Assembly (NCBI RefSeq): GCF_004362855.1 | Contig: NZ_SNXW01000001.1 | Span: 680,121-744,120, forward strand | DNA length: 64,000 nucleotides | DNA from: Aquabacterium commune | GTDB lineage: Bacteria; Pseudomonadota; Gammaproteobacteria; Burkholderiales; Burkholderiaceae_C | Reading direction: 5' to 3' | In this document: positions 46,085 to 55,410 of the stretch, one piece after another | How the letters are laid out: every line of letters begins with the position of its first letter | Position numbering within the stretch: the stretch's first letter is position 1 | Translations under genes and position numbers: made by a program | The notes under the pieces: model-generated | Told to the model about the DNA's origin: nothing | Database searches by the model: none | What the model saw: the letters and a program-made list of their open reading frames with translations, nothing else

Positions 46085-46511
46085 GGGTGGGCTGACTGGC
46101 CTGGTTCTGGGGCCGGCTGGTGGCGATCTGCATGACGCCCTGGACGCCACCTGCCACCGCCCGGGTGATGAGGATGTCCAGCGTTTCGGAAGAATAGTTC
46201 AGCGCGCGCCACAGCATGGGCAGGTTGACGCCGGTGACCACCTTGGCGTGCACGCCATCGGCCAGGCGCTGCACGGTGTTGCAAGGGGTGGCGCCAAACA
46301 CGTCGGTGAGGATGAGCACCTCGCCGCGGCTGTCACCGCTGCGGGCGGTCTCCAACATGATGCGGGCCTGGGCCTCCAGCTCTTCGGGCGTCTGCTGGGC
46401 GTGCACGTCCAGCGCCTGCAGGCTGGCGGCGGCCTCGGGGAAGCAATGCTGGGCGGCCATTTTCAGGGCGGAGGCCAGCGGCGCGTGCGCGATGATGATG
46501 AGGCCGGACAT
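46053..46511 (-). CDS. PTS EIIA component, mannose/fructose family
   Basis: The 152-residue cytoplasmic protein has the EIIA(Man) fold: GLIIIAHAPLASALKMAAQ carries the phospho-acceptor His9, VLILTDVFGATPCNT is the second signature, and VTGVNLPMLWRAL the third. No EIIB or EIIC genes accompany it, so it probably belongs to a regulatory PTS chain with HPr rather than sugar import. The C-terminus is unusually His-rich (THDQDHRHHQQ), encoded where the HPr gene overlaps. Confidence 0.93.
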   Translation of the reverse strand: MSGLIIIAHAPLASALKMAAQHCFPEAAASLQALDVHAQQTPEELEAQARIMLETARSGDSRGEVLILTDVFGATPCNTVQRLADGVHAKVVTGVNLPMLWRALNYSSETLDILITRAVAGGVQGVMQIATSRPQNQASQPTHDQDHRHHQQ

Positions 46512-46532
46512 AGGTGCGCGATTATCGGCGCC

Positions 46533-47195
46533 TCAGCCAGGAAAGTGGAAGCCCCGCAGGAAGGTGGTGACCCCTTCCCGCCCGGAATGCGCACTCGCGG
46601 CCTCGCCCGGCTGCCAGACCGAGGCCTGGAAGACCGTGAGTCCGTGGGAAAAATGCGACGCCGTGACGGTCAGGGGCACGCTCGCGCCACCGCCTTCCCC
46701 TGGGCGGCGAGCTTCGAAACGCCAGGTGCGGGAGTCCGATTGGGGCGTCATGCGGGGCACGGCGGCGGGCGGCAGCTCGCTGGCACGCACGGCCGGCTGG
46801 GCCAGGGGCTCTGAGCCTGCTTGGGCCGAGGCGGCCTGGGCTTGCCTGGCGGCCTCGCGCGAGGCCGCCTCCAGGTTGCCCCGGGTGGCCGCGGCCAGCG
46901 CGCGCAGGGCGACGGGCACCAGGCTGGCATCTGGCACGCTCAGGTGGCTCAGCGCCCAGCGGCTGCCGTCGGCCTCGCAGCTCAGCAGGTGGACGGTGAC
47001 GACATCCGGCAGGCCGGGCAGCGGAACCTGGCGCTGCGCTTCCTGCGGCTTGCAGGGGAAGGTGGCGAGCAGGCCCTCGGCGCCGGCCGGGCGCACCTCG
47101 CGCCAGTTCAGGGCCGGAGCGCAGGCCGAGAGCCCGACGGCGCACAGCACCAGCCAGCGGCGGGGCCGGATCGGGGGGATCGGGGGCGTGGGCAC
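46533..47195 (-). CDS. Uncharacterised lipoprotein, 220 aa
   Basis: The N-terminus WLVLCAVGLSAC is a lipoprotein signal with cysteine at the cleavage site. The mature region begins LNWREVRPAGAEGLLATFPC, a pattern seen in small proteobacterial proteins of unknown function, and contains an Ala/Gln-rich helix (EAASREAARQAQAASAQAGS) and a beta-rich end (SHFSHGLTVFQASVW). It is encoded between the TlpA-like gene (15 bases) and the EIIA gene on the same strand, but no functional link is evident. Confidence 0.75.
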   Translation of the reverse strand: MPTPPIPPIRPRRWLVLCAVGLSACAPALNWREVRPAGAEGLLATFPCKPQEAQRQVPLPGLPDVVTVHLLSCEADGSRWALSHLSVPDASLVPVALRALAAATRGNLEAASREAARQAQAASAQAGSEPLAQPAVRASELPPAAVPRMTPQSDSRTWRFEARRPGEGGGASVPLTVTASHFSHGLTVFQASVWQPGEAASAHSGREGVTTFLRGFHFPG

Positions 47196-47209
47196 GGTGA
47201 TCCAGGCGC

Positions 47210-47764
47210 TCAGGCCGAGGCCGGCGCCGCCAGCAACTTCGCCAGCAACGCGTGGAGGGCCTCGAAGTCGGGCTCGCCGACGTAGCGCTTGGCGATCCGG
47301 CCCTGTCGGTCGATGACGAAGGTCGTGGGCGTGAGCTGCACGTCGCCAAAGCCCTTGGCGATGCCGCCGTCGTGGTCGATGGCCACGCGGAAGGGCAGCT
47401 GGCGCGTCTGGGCGAACTGCATGACGTAGGCCGGCGGGTCGTAGGACATGGCCACCGCGAGGAATTCGAGGCCCTGGGCCGCGAAGCGGCGGTGGGTCGC
47501 GACCATCTGGGGCATCTCTTTGACGCAGGTGGTGCAGCTGGTGGCCCAGAAGTTGACGATGGCGACCCGGCCCTTGAACTCCGTGGTGCGGTGCGCGCTG
47601 CCATCGAGCTGGGTGAAAGGCAGATCGGGCAACTGGCTGCTGGCCTGGTCAGCGCAGCCGCTCAGCCAGGCGGGTGCCGTGACCAGGCCGCCCAAGCCGC
47701 CCCAGGCGATGGCAGCGGGCAGCGCGGGGGCGGACTGGAGCAGGCGGCGGCGGGTGAGCGTCAT
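47210..47764 (-). CDS. TlpA-like thioredoxin-fold protein (exported)
   Basis: The 184-residue protein has an N-terminal signal or anchor (RRRLLQSAPALPAAIAWGG, with a possible lipobox LSGC). A TlpA/ResA domain follows: VNFWATSCTTCVKEMPQM gives the redox CxxC, and LTPTTFVIDRQGRIAKRYVG contains the cis-proline region. It probably reduces periplasmic disulphides, for instance in cytochrome c maturation. The partner is not in the window. Confidence 0.9.
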   Translation of the reverse strand: MTLTRRRLLQSAPALPAAIAWGGLGGLVTAPAWLSGCADQASSQLPDLPFTQLDGSAHRTTEFKGRVAIVNFWATSCTTCVKEMPQMVATHRRFAAQGLEFLAVAMSYDPPAYVMQFAQTRQLPFRVAIDHDGGIAKGFGDVQLTPTTFVIDRQGRIAKRYVGEPDFEALHALLAKLLAAPASA

Positions 47765-47814
47765 GGCAAGGCGGCAGCGGGGCGGCAGAGCGGTTCAGGA
47801 AGCCCCATTGTCGG

Positions 47815-50800
47815 TCAGGGCGAAGACCCTTGCGCGGGCTCGGGGCTGGCGTCCGGGCGCGGGCCACCGCCCTTGGCCACCTGCGGGTCGGCCCAGGGGC
47901 CAGTGACCCAGAATTCGCGCGTGGCGGCCTCCGACACCTGCTTGCGCAACAGCATCTGCGCCAGGAAGGTGCCCAAGCCGACCACGGGGTTGATGGCGGC
48001 ATAGGCCAGCGAGGCGGTGCCGGCGTTGATCTCGGGCACCACGAAGACGTGCAGGTTCTGCGTTTCCTTGACCAGGTCGGCCTGGCCCTCCATCAGCACG
48101 ATGGCCTGGACGCCGCGCATGCGCAGGTTGCGGGTGGTGGCCACGCCCTGGGCGATCTTGACGTCGCCATCGATGCTGTCGAAGGCGAACCCTTGCTGGA
48201 AGAGGTCGCGGAAATCCAGCACCAGGCGGCGCGGCAGGGCCTGCAAGCTGAGCACACCCAGCAGCTTGGCCATGCCGGGGTCGGCCTTGAGGAACTGCCC
48301 CTCGTTAATCAGCACCTTGACGTCGCCACCCATGCTGCGGATGTCGAGGTCCAGCGGCGAGCCCAACCAGCTGATCTGCCCGGTGAGCGTGCCCTTGCCG
48401 CCCTTGACGGCCTGCGGCATGCCCAGGCGGGCCAGCAGGGCGCCGCTGTTGTGCAGGTCCAGCGTGAACGCGAAGGCCGAGCGCGGCTTGCTGCGTGGCA
48501 CCGCGGCTTGGGCAGACACGGGGCTCTGCGCCGAGGCATTGGGCGTCGCCTGGGCGCCGAGCGCCGTCCAGTTGCCGGTGGCGTCGAGCTGGGCATCGGC
48601 ATTGCTCAGGCGCAGGCGGGTCATGCGCCACTCGGGCAAGGCCGGGCCGTTGGCCACGGGCACCTGGCGGTTGACGGCCTCGACCTCGATGCGCCCCAGG
48701 TTCAGGCCACGCCATTCGAAGCGGTCGATGACGATGTCGAGCGCAGGCAGGGTGGTGGCCTCGCTGCCCATCATTTGCGCCGACGCCTGCTCTGCCAGCG
48801 CCTGGGCTTCGGAGGGCGGCACCGACAGGCGCGACAGGCGTGCGACCAGGCGGCTGGCCGCGCCACCGCCGGCCACGGGCGTGCGGTCGGGCAACCACTC
48901 GACCTGCCCGGCCAACTGGGGCGACTCGACCTGGGCGCGCCAGATGCCCGGCCCCGGGTGGGCCACGGTCAGCGAGATGTCCTTGAGGGTGCGCTGGCGC
49001 CAGTTCAGCGCCGAGCTGCTGATGGCGATGGTGTCGGGCACGTAGCTGTCATCGGCGCTGGTGTCGGCCACTGCGGCGGGGTTGGCGCGCAAGGCGGCGG
49101 CCTTCGCGGTGCGCGCAGCGGGCGATGGCGCCAGGTCGAACACCGCGGTCAGGGCCTCGCGCCAGGCATCGACGTCCAGAGGTCCACTGGCCACCTGCAC
49201 CGCCATGCCTTTGGCCGGCAAGGGCTGCAAGGCCGTGGCGCCGCCCAGCCCGGGCTGCACGAGGCTGACCACGCCGCGCTGCAGGCGGGAGGCCTCGGTG
49301 CGGGTGTCGCGGCGCAGGTCCACGCGCAACCAGGGCAAGGTGCTCGACGTCATCTGCGCGACCTGGGGGTTGCCCAGGTCCACCAGCACGGCATCGCTGT
49401 GGCCCTCGTCGTCTTCCAGGCGGTAGGTGAGCTTGAACGGCCAGTTGGCCTGCGCCGGTTTGTTCAACGGCACGGGCAGCGCCGCGGCCACCCCGCGCAG
49501 GTTGGACACCACGGTGACCTCGGTGCGCGCCGGCTGGCCATTGGGCTGCTTGCCGCCCGCGCTCACGGACACCGTCACCGGCGCCTCGCCGCTCAGGCGC
49601 GGCGCCAGGCGGGCGACGAAGGGGTATTCCTCGGCCTGGCGCAGCGCTTCGGCGGTGATGCTGCCTTGCGCACTGAAGCGCAGCAGCCCCTCGGCATTGC
49701 GCTGGCCTTCGACGGCCATCTCCTGGCCCCACACCTTGGTGCGTGCCGACACATTGAGCAGGCTCTCGGTGAAGGTGATGCGGCCGCGCACCGCCGTCAT
49801 GGGCGGGATGGTGGCGCCCAGCTTGAGCGTGGCGCGGTCCTTGTCCTTGAGGTTGACCTCGCCTTTGAGGCGGGTCTCGGCGCTGCGGTTGAGCGGGATC
49901 TCCAGCGCCAACTGCATCGCACCACGGCCCTGGCCCTGCGCCTTGGTCAGGACGCTGCCCAGGCGGCTGGACAAGGGCGAGGCGGACAGGTAACTCAACA
50001 CGTCCTGCAAAGGGCCCTCGCCCTGGCCACTGATTTTGAGCAGCGGGTCTGGGTCGCCCAGGTCGTCGATGCGGCCTTCGACGTTGACCAGCTCGAACTT
50101 GCCGCTGGCCACCGTGCCCAGGCGGGCGCGGCCCCGGTGGATGAGCAGGCGCTGTCCTTCGAACACCAGGTCGCCATCGAGCGCGGTGAAAGGCGGCCAA
50201 CGCAGCTGGGCGTTGTCGCTGCCCATGAGGCCGGCCGGGGCGTAGTCCAGGGCGACGTCGCGCAGCGGCACCTTCACGCGGAAGCGGCCGCCCTTGTCGT
50301 CCTTGAAGGGGAATTCGGCGAGCTCGCCCTCGGCCTCGAAGGTGGCGCCCTCGGAACGCCCGCCCTGGATGGCCAGGCGCACGTACTCGCGGGCTGGCGC
50401 TCCGATCATCAAGGGCAGGTAGCGCCACACGCGCGAGGCCTCCACCCGCTTGAAGCCACCTTTGAGCGTGAGCATGCCGGGCAGGCGCGCCACCGGGGCC
50501 GTGCCGGTGCGCCAGGTCGCTTCCAGCTGACCCGCCACATCTGCATTGGCAAAACGGGCTTGTTTGACATCCACCTTCCACTGCGAGGGCTCGCCCGGCT
50601 GGCGGCCCGGCTGCACCGTCCAGTTCACCTTGGCGGCCAGTTCGTCCAGCTCCAGGCGGGGCACCTCGAACACGCCAGGCAGGGCCAACCAGCCGCGCTG
50701 GATCTGCAACTCGGCCTTGCCACCGGCCTCGTTGGCGCTGATGGTGACATCGGCCCCCGACAGGCCCGGCCGGCCTTCGGCGGGCGATTCGGCCAGGCTC

Positions 50801-52311
50801 AGCCCCTTGACGCGGCCTGCCAGCTTGTAGGCCGTGGGCGCGCCCGCCGGGCCATCCCACTGCCAGGACAGCCCTTCGACCACGCCGTGCGGTGAGAGCT
50901 CGGCCAGGCGCGCGCGGGCCTGTGCCGCCAGGGGCAGGCGATCGGCCAGGGCGGCCAGCAAGGCGAGGTCCAGGCGGTCGGCGCGCAGGCTGCCGGCCAG
51001 GGTGTCCGACCAGGTGCCCGCGGGCCAGCCCTGCGGCCACGGCGGGTGCTGCCAGGACAGGCTGCCGCTGCTGGCCGGCCAGCTCACGCCGTCGTCCAGC
51101 GTGAAGGCCAGGCGCGTGTAGGACAGGCTGGCCTTGCGGTCCTCGTTGGCGGCCGACACCTCACCGCTGAGGCGCCGGAACGCCAGCGGCTGCACATCGG
51201 GCGCCAGGCGCAGGCGCACGGCCTGCAGGTCGGTTTGCAGGCGCACGCTGTCGATGCGGCCGCTGCGCAGGGCCAGCGAAGCGCTCAAGGCGCCGTGGCC
51301 GCTGTCCACCTCGATGGGCAGGCGCACGTGCTGGCGCAGGCGCTGCACATCCACCCTCGGGAAGGTCGCGGCCACCTGGCCCGACCAGGTCTGCCAGTCG
51401 GACGGGCGGGTGCTGTCCACGCCCCAGTGCCGCGCCCAGAACACGGCGCGGTCCAGCGCATGCTCCAGCCAGGCCACCGGTGCGGCGGCGGCCATCGCCA
51501 AGGCCTGCGGCTCGGCCGGAGCACGCCCCACCAGCCACAGCGGCTGGGACACCGCCCCGTGCAGCTCGAAGCGCTGGCCAAAAGCCTCCGGCGGCGTGGC
51601 GGCCACGTCCAGTTCGTGCACGCGCCCGCGCAGGCTGGGCCGGCTGCGCAGCTTCACGTCCACATCGCGCAAGGCCAGGGTCGGCGCGCGCATCCAGTCG
51701 TCGCTCCAGCGCACGGTGCCCTGGCGGATCTCGATGCGCGACTGCGACAGCACCCAGTCCAGCCCACCGCCGCTGTCGGCCGATGTCGCCGAGGCCGCCG
51801 GCAATTTCAGCCCGGCGATGTGGATGTCACCGGCCGCATCGCGGCGGATGTCCAACGCGGGGCGCACCAGGGTCAGGCGGTCCAGGCGCAACTCGCCATC
51901 GAGCAAGGCCTGCGGGCTCAGGGTGGTCAACGACAGGCGCGCATCCACCTCGGGCAGGCTGAGCGCCACACGCCCATCGGCGTCGAGCAGGCGCACGTCT
52001 TGCAAGGCCAGGGTGGGCCAGATCCCATCGGCGCGGCCCCGCACCTGGCCGATCTCGACCTTCAGCCCCAATGCCTTTGTGGCTTGCTGCGCCAAGTCAG
52101 CACGCCAGCCATCCACACGCGGCAGAATCGCCCACAACAGGACAGCCCAGGCCACCACCATGAGCATGACCAGCCCGCCCAAGCCCCAGGCCACCGCCTT
52201 GAACAGGCCGCTGCCTGCCCGGCCCAGCCACCGCGCGGAAGGTTGGCGCGGCGTGGCCGACGGGCTTGGCGATGCGGCCCCGTCGCCGGGAGAAGAAAAC
52301 TTGTCTGACAT
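47815..52311 (-). CDS. yhdP: YhdP family AsmA-like envelope protein
   Basis: YhdP proteins are giant inner-membrane-anchored, bridge-like proteins implicated in phospholipid transport to the outer membrane. The 1498-residue protein has an N-terminal span (AVAWGLGGLVMLMVVAWAVL, about residues 39-58), a long DUF3971-like beta-rich body and an AsmA-like C-terminus (GQISWLGSPLDLDIRSMGGD, then NEGQFLKADPGMAKLLGVLS). The frame continues open beyond this ATG, opposite glnE, but that part is antisense shadow. It is longer than the E. coli protein. It is divergent from glnE with 150 bases between starts, a usual Burkholderiales arrangement. Confidence 0.92.
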   Translation of the reverse strand: MSDKFSSPGDGAASPSPSATPRQPSARWLGRAGSGLFKAVAWGLGGLVMLMVVAWAVLLWAILPRVDGWRADLAQQATKALGLKVEIGQVRGRADGIWPTLALQDVRLLDADGRVALSLPEVDARLSLTTLSPQALLDGELRLDRLTLVRPALDIRRDAAGDIHIAGLKLPAASATSADSGGGLDWVLSQSRIEIRQGTVRWSDDWMRAPTLALRDVDVKLRSRPSLRGRVHELDVAATPPEAFGQRFELHGAVSQPLWLVGRAPAEPQALAMAAAAPVAWLEHALDRAVFWARHWGVDSTRPSDWQTWSGQVAATFPRVDVQRLRQHVRLPIEVDSGHGALSASLALRSGRIDSVRLQTDLQAVRLRLAPDVQPLAFRRLSGEVSAANEDRKASLSYTRLAFTLDDGVSWPASSGSLSWQHPPWPQGWPAGTWSDTLAGSLRADRLDLALLAALADRLPLAAQARARLAELSPHGVVEGLSWQWDGPAGAPTAYKLAGRVKGLSLAESPAEGRPGLSGADVTISANEAGGKAELQIQRGWLALPGVFEVPRLELDELAAKVNWTVQPGRQPGEPSQWKVDVKQARFANADVAGQLEATWRTGTAPVARLPGMLTLKGGFKRVEASRVWRYLPLMIGAPAREYVRLAIQGGRSEGATFEAEGELAEFPFKDDKGGRFRVKVPLRDVALDYAPAGLMGSDNAQLRWPPFTALDGDLVFEGQRLLIHRGRARLGTVASGKFELVNVEGRIDDLGDPDPLLKISGQGEGPLQDVLSYLSASPLSSRLGSVLTKAQGQGRGAMQLALEIPLNRSAETRLKGEVNLKDKDRATLKLGATIPPMTAVRGRITFTESLLNVSARTKVWGQEMAVEGQRNAEGLLRFSAQGSITAEALRQAEEYPFVARLAPRLSGEAPVTVSVSAGGKQPNGQPARTEVTVVSNLRGVAAALPVPLNKPAQANWPFKLTYRLEDDEGHSDAVLVDLGNPQVAQMTSSTLPWLRVDLRRDTRTEASRLQRGVVSLVQPGLGGATALQPLPAKGMAVQVASGPLDVDAWREALTAVFDLAPSPAARTAKAAALRANPAAVADTSADDSYVPDTIAISSSALNWRQRTLKDISLTVAHPGPGIWRAQVESPQLAGQVEWLPDRTPVAGGGAASRLVARLSRLSVPPSEAQALAEQASAQMMGSEATTLPALDIVIDRFEWRGLNLGRIEVEAVNRQVPVANGPALPEWRMTRLRLSNADAQLDATGNWTALGAQATPNASAQSPVSAQAAVPRSKPRSAFAFTLDLHNSGALLARLGMPQAVKGGKGTLTGQISWLGSPLDLDIRSMGGDVKVLINEGQFLKADPGMAKLLGVLSLQALPRRLVLDFRDLFQQGFAFDSIDGDVKIAQGVATTRNLRMRGVQAIVLMEGQADLVKETQNLHVFVVPEINAGTASLAYAAINPVVGLGTFLAQMLLRKQVSEAATREFWVTGPWADPQVAKGGGPRPDASPEPAQGSSP

Positions 52312-52461
52312 GAAATGCGGTGGCGTCCGTCTATTCCCCGACTCGCAGGCACCAGGTGGTGCACTAACATCGGCGCATGGGATTGGCCCATGGGCTCGCA
52401 GGCAGCGGGGTTTGACCAGCGCGAACCCTAGCACAGACCTGCCGTCGCACCTTCTGAACGC

Positions 52462-55410
52462 ATGATGGATTCCCTCCCCGACGCCGCTTCCCGCGCACAC
52501 CCGTCCACCGTCACAGCGGCGCACTCCCGCTACGTCCAGCGCATCCGTCGCCGCTACGAGAGCGAGCTCGCCGATTTCGCTGTGGCCACGCCTGGTCTGC
52601 CGCGCAGCGCCGACATCGCCGCCCTGATCGCCCGCCTGCAAACCGGGGGCCGCGACCTGACCAGCGCCCTGCGCGTGGCCCGCCAGCTCGTCATGGAACG
52701 CCTGGCCGTGCTCGACGTCGAGCAATCCGCGCCCATGCAGGACGTCACCACGGTGATGACCGAACTGGCCGAAGTCACGCTCGACCACGCCCTCGCCGCC
52801 GCCAAGGCCGAGCTCGACCTCAAGCACGGCGCCCCGCTGAACGAACAGGGCCAGCGCATCGACTTCTGGGTCATCGGCATGGGCAAGCTGGGCGGACGCG
52901 AGCTCAACGTCTCGTCCGACATCGACCTCATCTACGTCTATGAGGAAGACGGCCTCACCGCCGGCGTCAACGGCCAGCCCCACACCCAGGTGACGGCGCA
53001 CGAGTACTTCGCCCTGGTGGCGCGCAAGCTCAGCACCCTGATCGCCGACACCACCGAGGACGGCTTCGTCTTCCGCGTGGACCTGGCGCTGCGGCCCAAC
53101 GGCAACTCCGGCCCGCCGGTGGTCAGCATGGGCATGCTGGAAGAGTATTTCCTCGTGCAAGGCCGCGAATGGGAGCGCTTCGCCTGGCTCAAGAGCCGCA
53201 TCGTCGCGCCGCGCCACTGCATGCCGGGTGGCGCGCACCACGCCCGCGCCCTGGCCCTGCGCGACCTGGTCATGCCCTTCGTCTATCGCCGCTACCTCGA
53301 CTACGGCGTCTTCGAAGGCCTGCGCCAGCTGCACCGCAAGATCCGCGACGAGGCCACGCGCCGCGCCGCCGGTCGCGCCGACCGCGCCAACGACGTCAAG
53401 CTCTCGCGCGGTGGCATCCGCGAAATCGAGTTCACCGTGCAGCTGCTGCAGGTGGTGCGGGGCGGGCAATTCCCCGAGATCCGAACCCGTTCCACGCTCA
53501 AGGCCCTGCCCCGGCTGGTGGCGCGCGGCCTCATCCCCGAGGCCACGGCCACGCGCCTGGCCGAGTGCTACATCTTCCTGCGCCGCGTGGAGCACCGCAT
53601 CCAGTTCCTCGACGACCAGCAAACCCACATGGTGCCCACGCAGGACGCCGACGTGGACTGGATCGCGCGCAGCCTGGGCCTGCAGCAAGGTGGCACCCAC
53701 GAAGCCCAAGCCGCCTCGACCGCCGGACACGGCGACTGCCTGACCGCCGCCTGCCAGCTGCTGCACACCCTGTGCGAGGTGCGCGAATTCGTCGCCATGG
53801 AATTCGACGCCCTGCTGCACGACGGCCGCGAAGGCGGCAGTGGCAGCAACGGCGGTTGCAAAGGCTGCAATGGCCCCGCCCTGCCGGTGGACCACGAAGA
53901 TTTCGCCGCGCGCCTGCCCGCCGAGCTGGCCCCGCACGTCACCGAGTTCGCCCGCCAGCCCAAAGTGGCCATGCTCTCTGACACCGCCAAGCTGCGCCTG
54001 GCCAAGCTGATCGGCCGCGCCACCAAGCTGGCCCTGAGCACCCCCGAAGACGCCGATGGCGACGCCACCGAGCCCCTGGGCTTGGACGCCGTGCGCCACT
54101 TCATCGACTGGCTCAACCCGCTGCTGCGCCGCGACAGCTACCTCTCGCTGCTGGCCGAACGCCAGGAAGTGCTGCGCCGCCTGCTGCGCCTGCTCGGCCT
54201 GGCCAAGTGGCCGATGCGCTACCTGCTGCGCCACCCGGGCGTGATCGACGAACTCGCCGACCCGCGCCTGCTCGAAGGACGCTTCGACGCCACCGCCTAC
54301 CAGCGCGAACTCAACGAGCGCCACACCGCCTGGGCGCGCGCCGGCCAGGCCGACGAAGAAGCCCTGATGGACACGCTGCGGCGCGCCCACCACGCCGAAA
54401 TCTTCCGCACCCTGGTGCGCGACATCGAAGGCCTGCTCACCGTCGAGCAGGTCGCCGACGACCTCTCCGCCCTCGCCGATGCCACGCTGGAAACCACGTT
54501 GCGCTGGTCCTGGCGCGAGCTGCAGCAGCGCCCCGGCAAACAAGGCAAATGGGCGGTGGGCCGCGAGCCGCACTTCGCCGTCATCGCCTACGGCAAGCTG
54601 GGCGGCAAGGAGCTGGGCTACGGCAGCGACCTCGACGTCGTCTTCGTCTTTGACGACCAGCAAGACGCCCTCGACGCCGACGGCCAGGCCGACGCGGGCC
54701 CCGACACCCCCAGCCCCATCGACGCCTACCTGCTGTTCGCGCGCAAGCTCATCAACTGGCTGACGCTGCGCACCGCCGCCGGCGAGCTCTTCGACATCGA
54801 CACCGCGCTGCGCCCCAACGGCAACTCCGGCCTGCTGGTGACCTCGTACCACGCCTTCGACGACTACCAGCGCCAGCGCGGCAGCAACACCGCCTGGACC
54901 TGGGAACACCAGGCCCTGACGCGGGCACGCTGGTGCGCGGGCGACGCGGGCCTGGCCGAGCGCTTCGAAAACACACGCCGCGGCGTGCTGTCCTCAGGGC
55001 GTGACGTGGCCGCGCTGCACGAAGAAGTGGTCGCCATGCGCCAGCGCCTGCGCGACGCCCACCCCTGCCCTCCCGAGCACTTCGACATCAAGCACAGCCC
55101 TGGCGGCATGATCGACGTCGAGTTCGCTGTGCAGTTCCTGGTGCTGGCCCACAGCCACGCCCACCCCGCCCTGATGGACAACCTGGGCAACATCGCCCTG
55201 CTGGTGCGCGCCGCACAGGCCGGCCTCATCCCTGCCGATGTGGCCGAGGCCGCCGGCCAGGCCTACCGCGAACTGCGCCGCATCCAGCACAGGGCGCGCC
55301 TCAACGAAGCACCCACCGTGCTGTCGGGTGACGCCCTGCAAACCGCGCTGCACCATCGGGACGCCGTGTGCACGCTGTGGCGGGCCGTCTTCGGTGATTC
55401 AGCGCACTGA
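52462..55410 (+). CDS. glnE: Glutamine synthetase adenylyltransferase / adenylyl-removing enzyme
   Basis: GlnE adds and removes AMP on glutamine synthetase according to nitrogen status. The 982-residue protein has two nucleotidyltransferase domains: GMGKLGGRELNVSSDIDLIY (G139 onward, Asp153 and Asp155) and YGKLGGKELGYGSDLDVVFV (near residue 709). Both acidic pairs are intact. An unusual Gly/Ser/Cys-rich linker (GREGGSGSNGGCKGCNG) lies near residue 455, between the domains. The 3' end overlaps the rhombosortase-like gene by 17 bases. Confidence 0.96.
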   Translation: MMDSLPDAASRAHPSTVTAAHSRYVQRIRRRYESELADFAVATPGLPRSADIAALIARLQTGGRDLTSALRVARQLVMERLAVLDVEQSAPMQDVTTVMTELAEVTLDHALAAAKAELDLKHGAPLNEQGQRIDFWVIGMGKLGGRELNVSSDIDLIYVYEEDGLTAGVNGQPHTQVTAHEYFALVARKLSTLIADTTEDGFVFRVDLALRPNGNSGPPVVSMGMLEEYFLVQGREWERFAWLKSRIVAPRHCMPGGAHHARALALRDLVMPFVYRRYLDYGVFEGLRQLHRKIRDEATRRAAGRADRANDVKLSRGGIREIEFTVQLLQVVRGGQFPEIRTRSTLKALPRLVARGLIPEATATRLAECYIFLRRVEHRIQFLDDQQTHMVPTQDADVDWIARSLGLQQGGTHEAQAASTAGHGDCLTAACQLLHTLCEVREFVAMEFDALLHDGREGGSGSNGGCKGCNGPALPVDHEDFAARLPAELAPHVTEFARQPKVAMLSDTAKLRLAKLIGRATKLALSTPEDADGDATEPLGLDAVRHFIDWLNPLLRRDSYLSLLAERQEVLRRLLRLLGLAKWPMRYLLRHPGVIDELADPRLLEGRFDATAYQRELNERHTAWARAGQADEEALMDTLRRAHHAEIFRTLVRDIEGLLTVEQVADDLSALADATLETTLRWSWRELQQRPGKQGKWAVGREPHFAVIAYGKLGGKELGYGSDLDVVFVFDDQQDALDADGQADAGPDTPSPIDAYLLFARKLINWLTLRTAAGELFDIDTALRPNGNSGLLVTSYHAFDDYQRQRGSNTAWTWEHQALTRARWCAGDAGLAERFENTRRGVLSSGRDVAALHEEVVAMRQRLRDAHPCPPEHFDIKHSPGGMIDVEFAVQFLVLAHSHAHPALMDNLGNIALLVRAAQAGLIPADVAEAAGQAYRELRRIQHRARLNEAPTVLSGDALQTALHHRDAVCTLWRAVFGDSAH

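Noticed and set aside
47830-50895. A 1021-codon open frame antisense to yhdP
   Set aside because: Repetitive Gly/Gln/His/Arg-rich translation without motifs; it is the shadow of a high-GC gene.
52312-54909. Upstream extension of the yhdP frame opposite glnE
   Set aside because: The extension is antisense to conserved GlnE domains, and a normal membrane-anchored N-terminus begins at the ATG used here.
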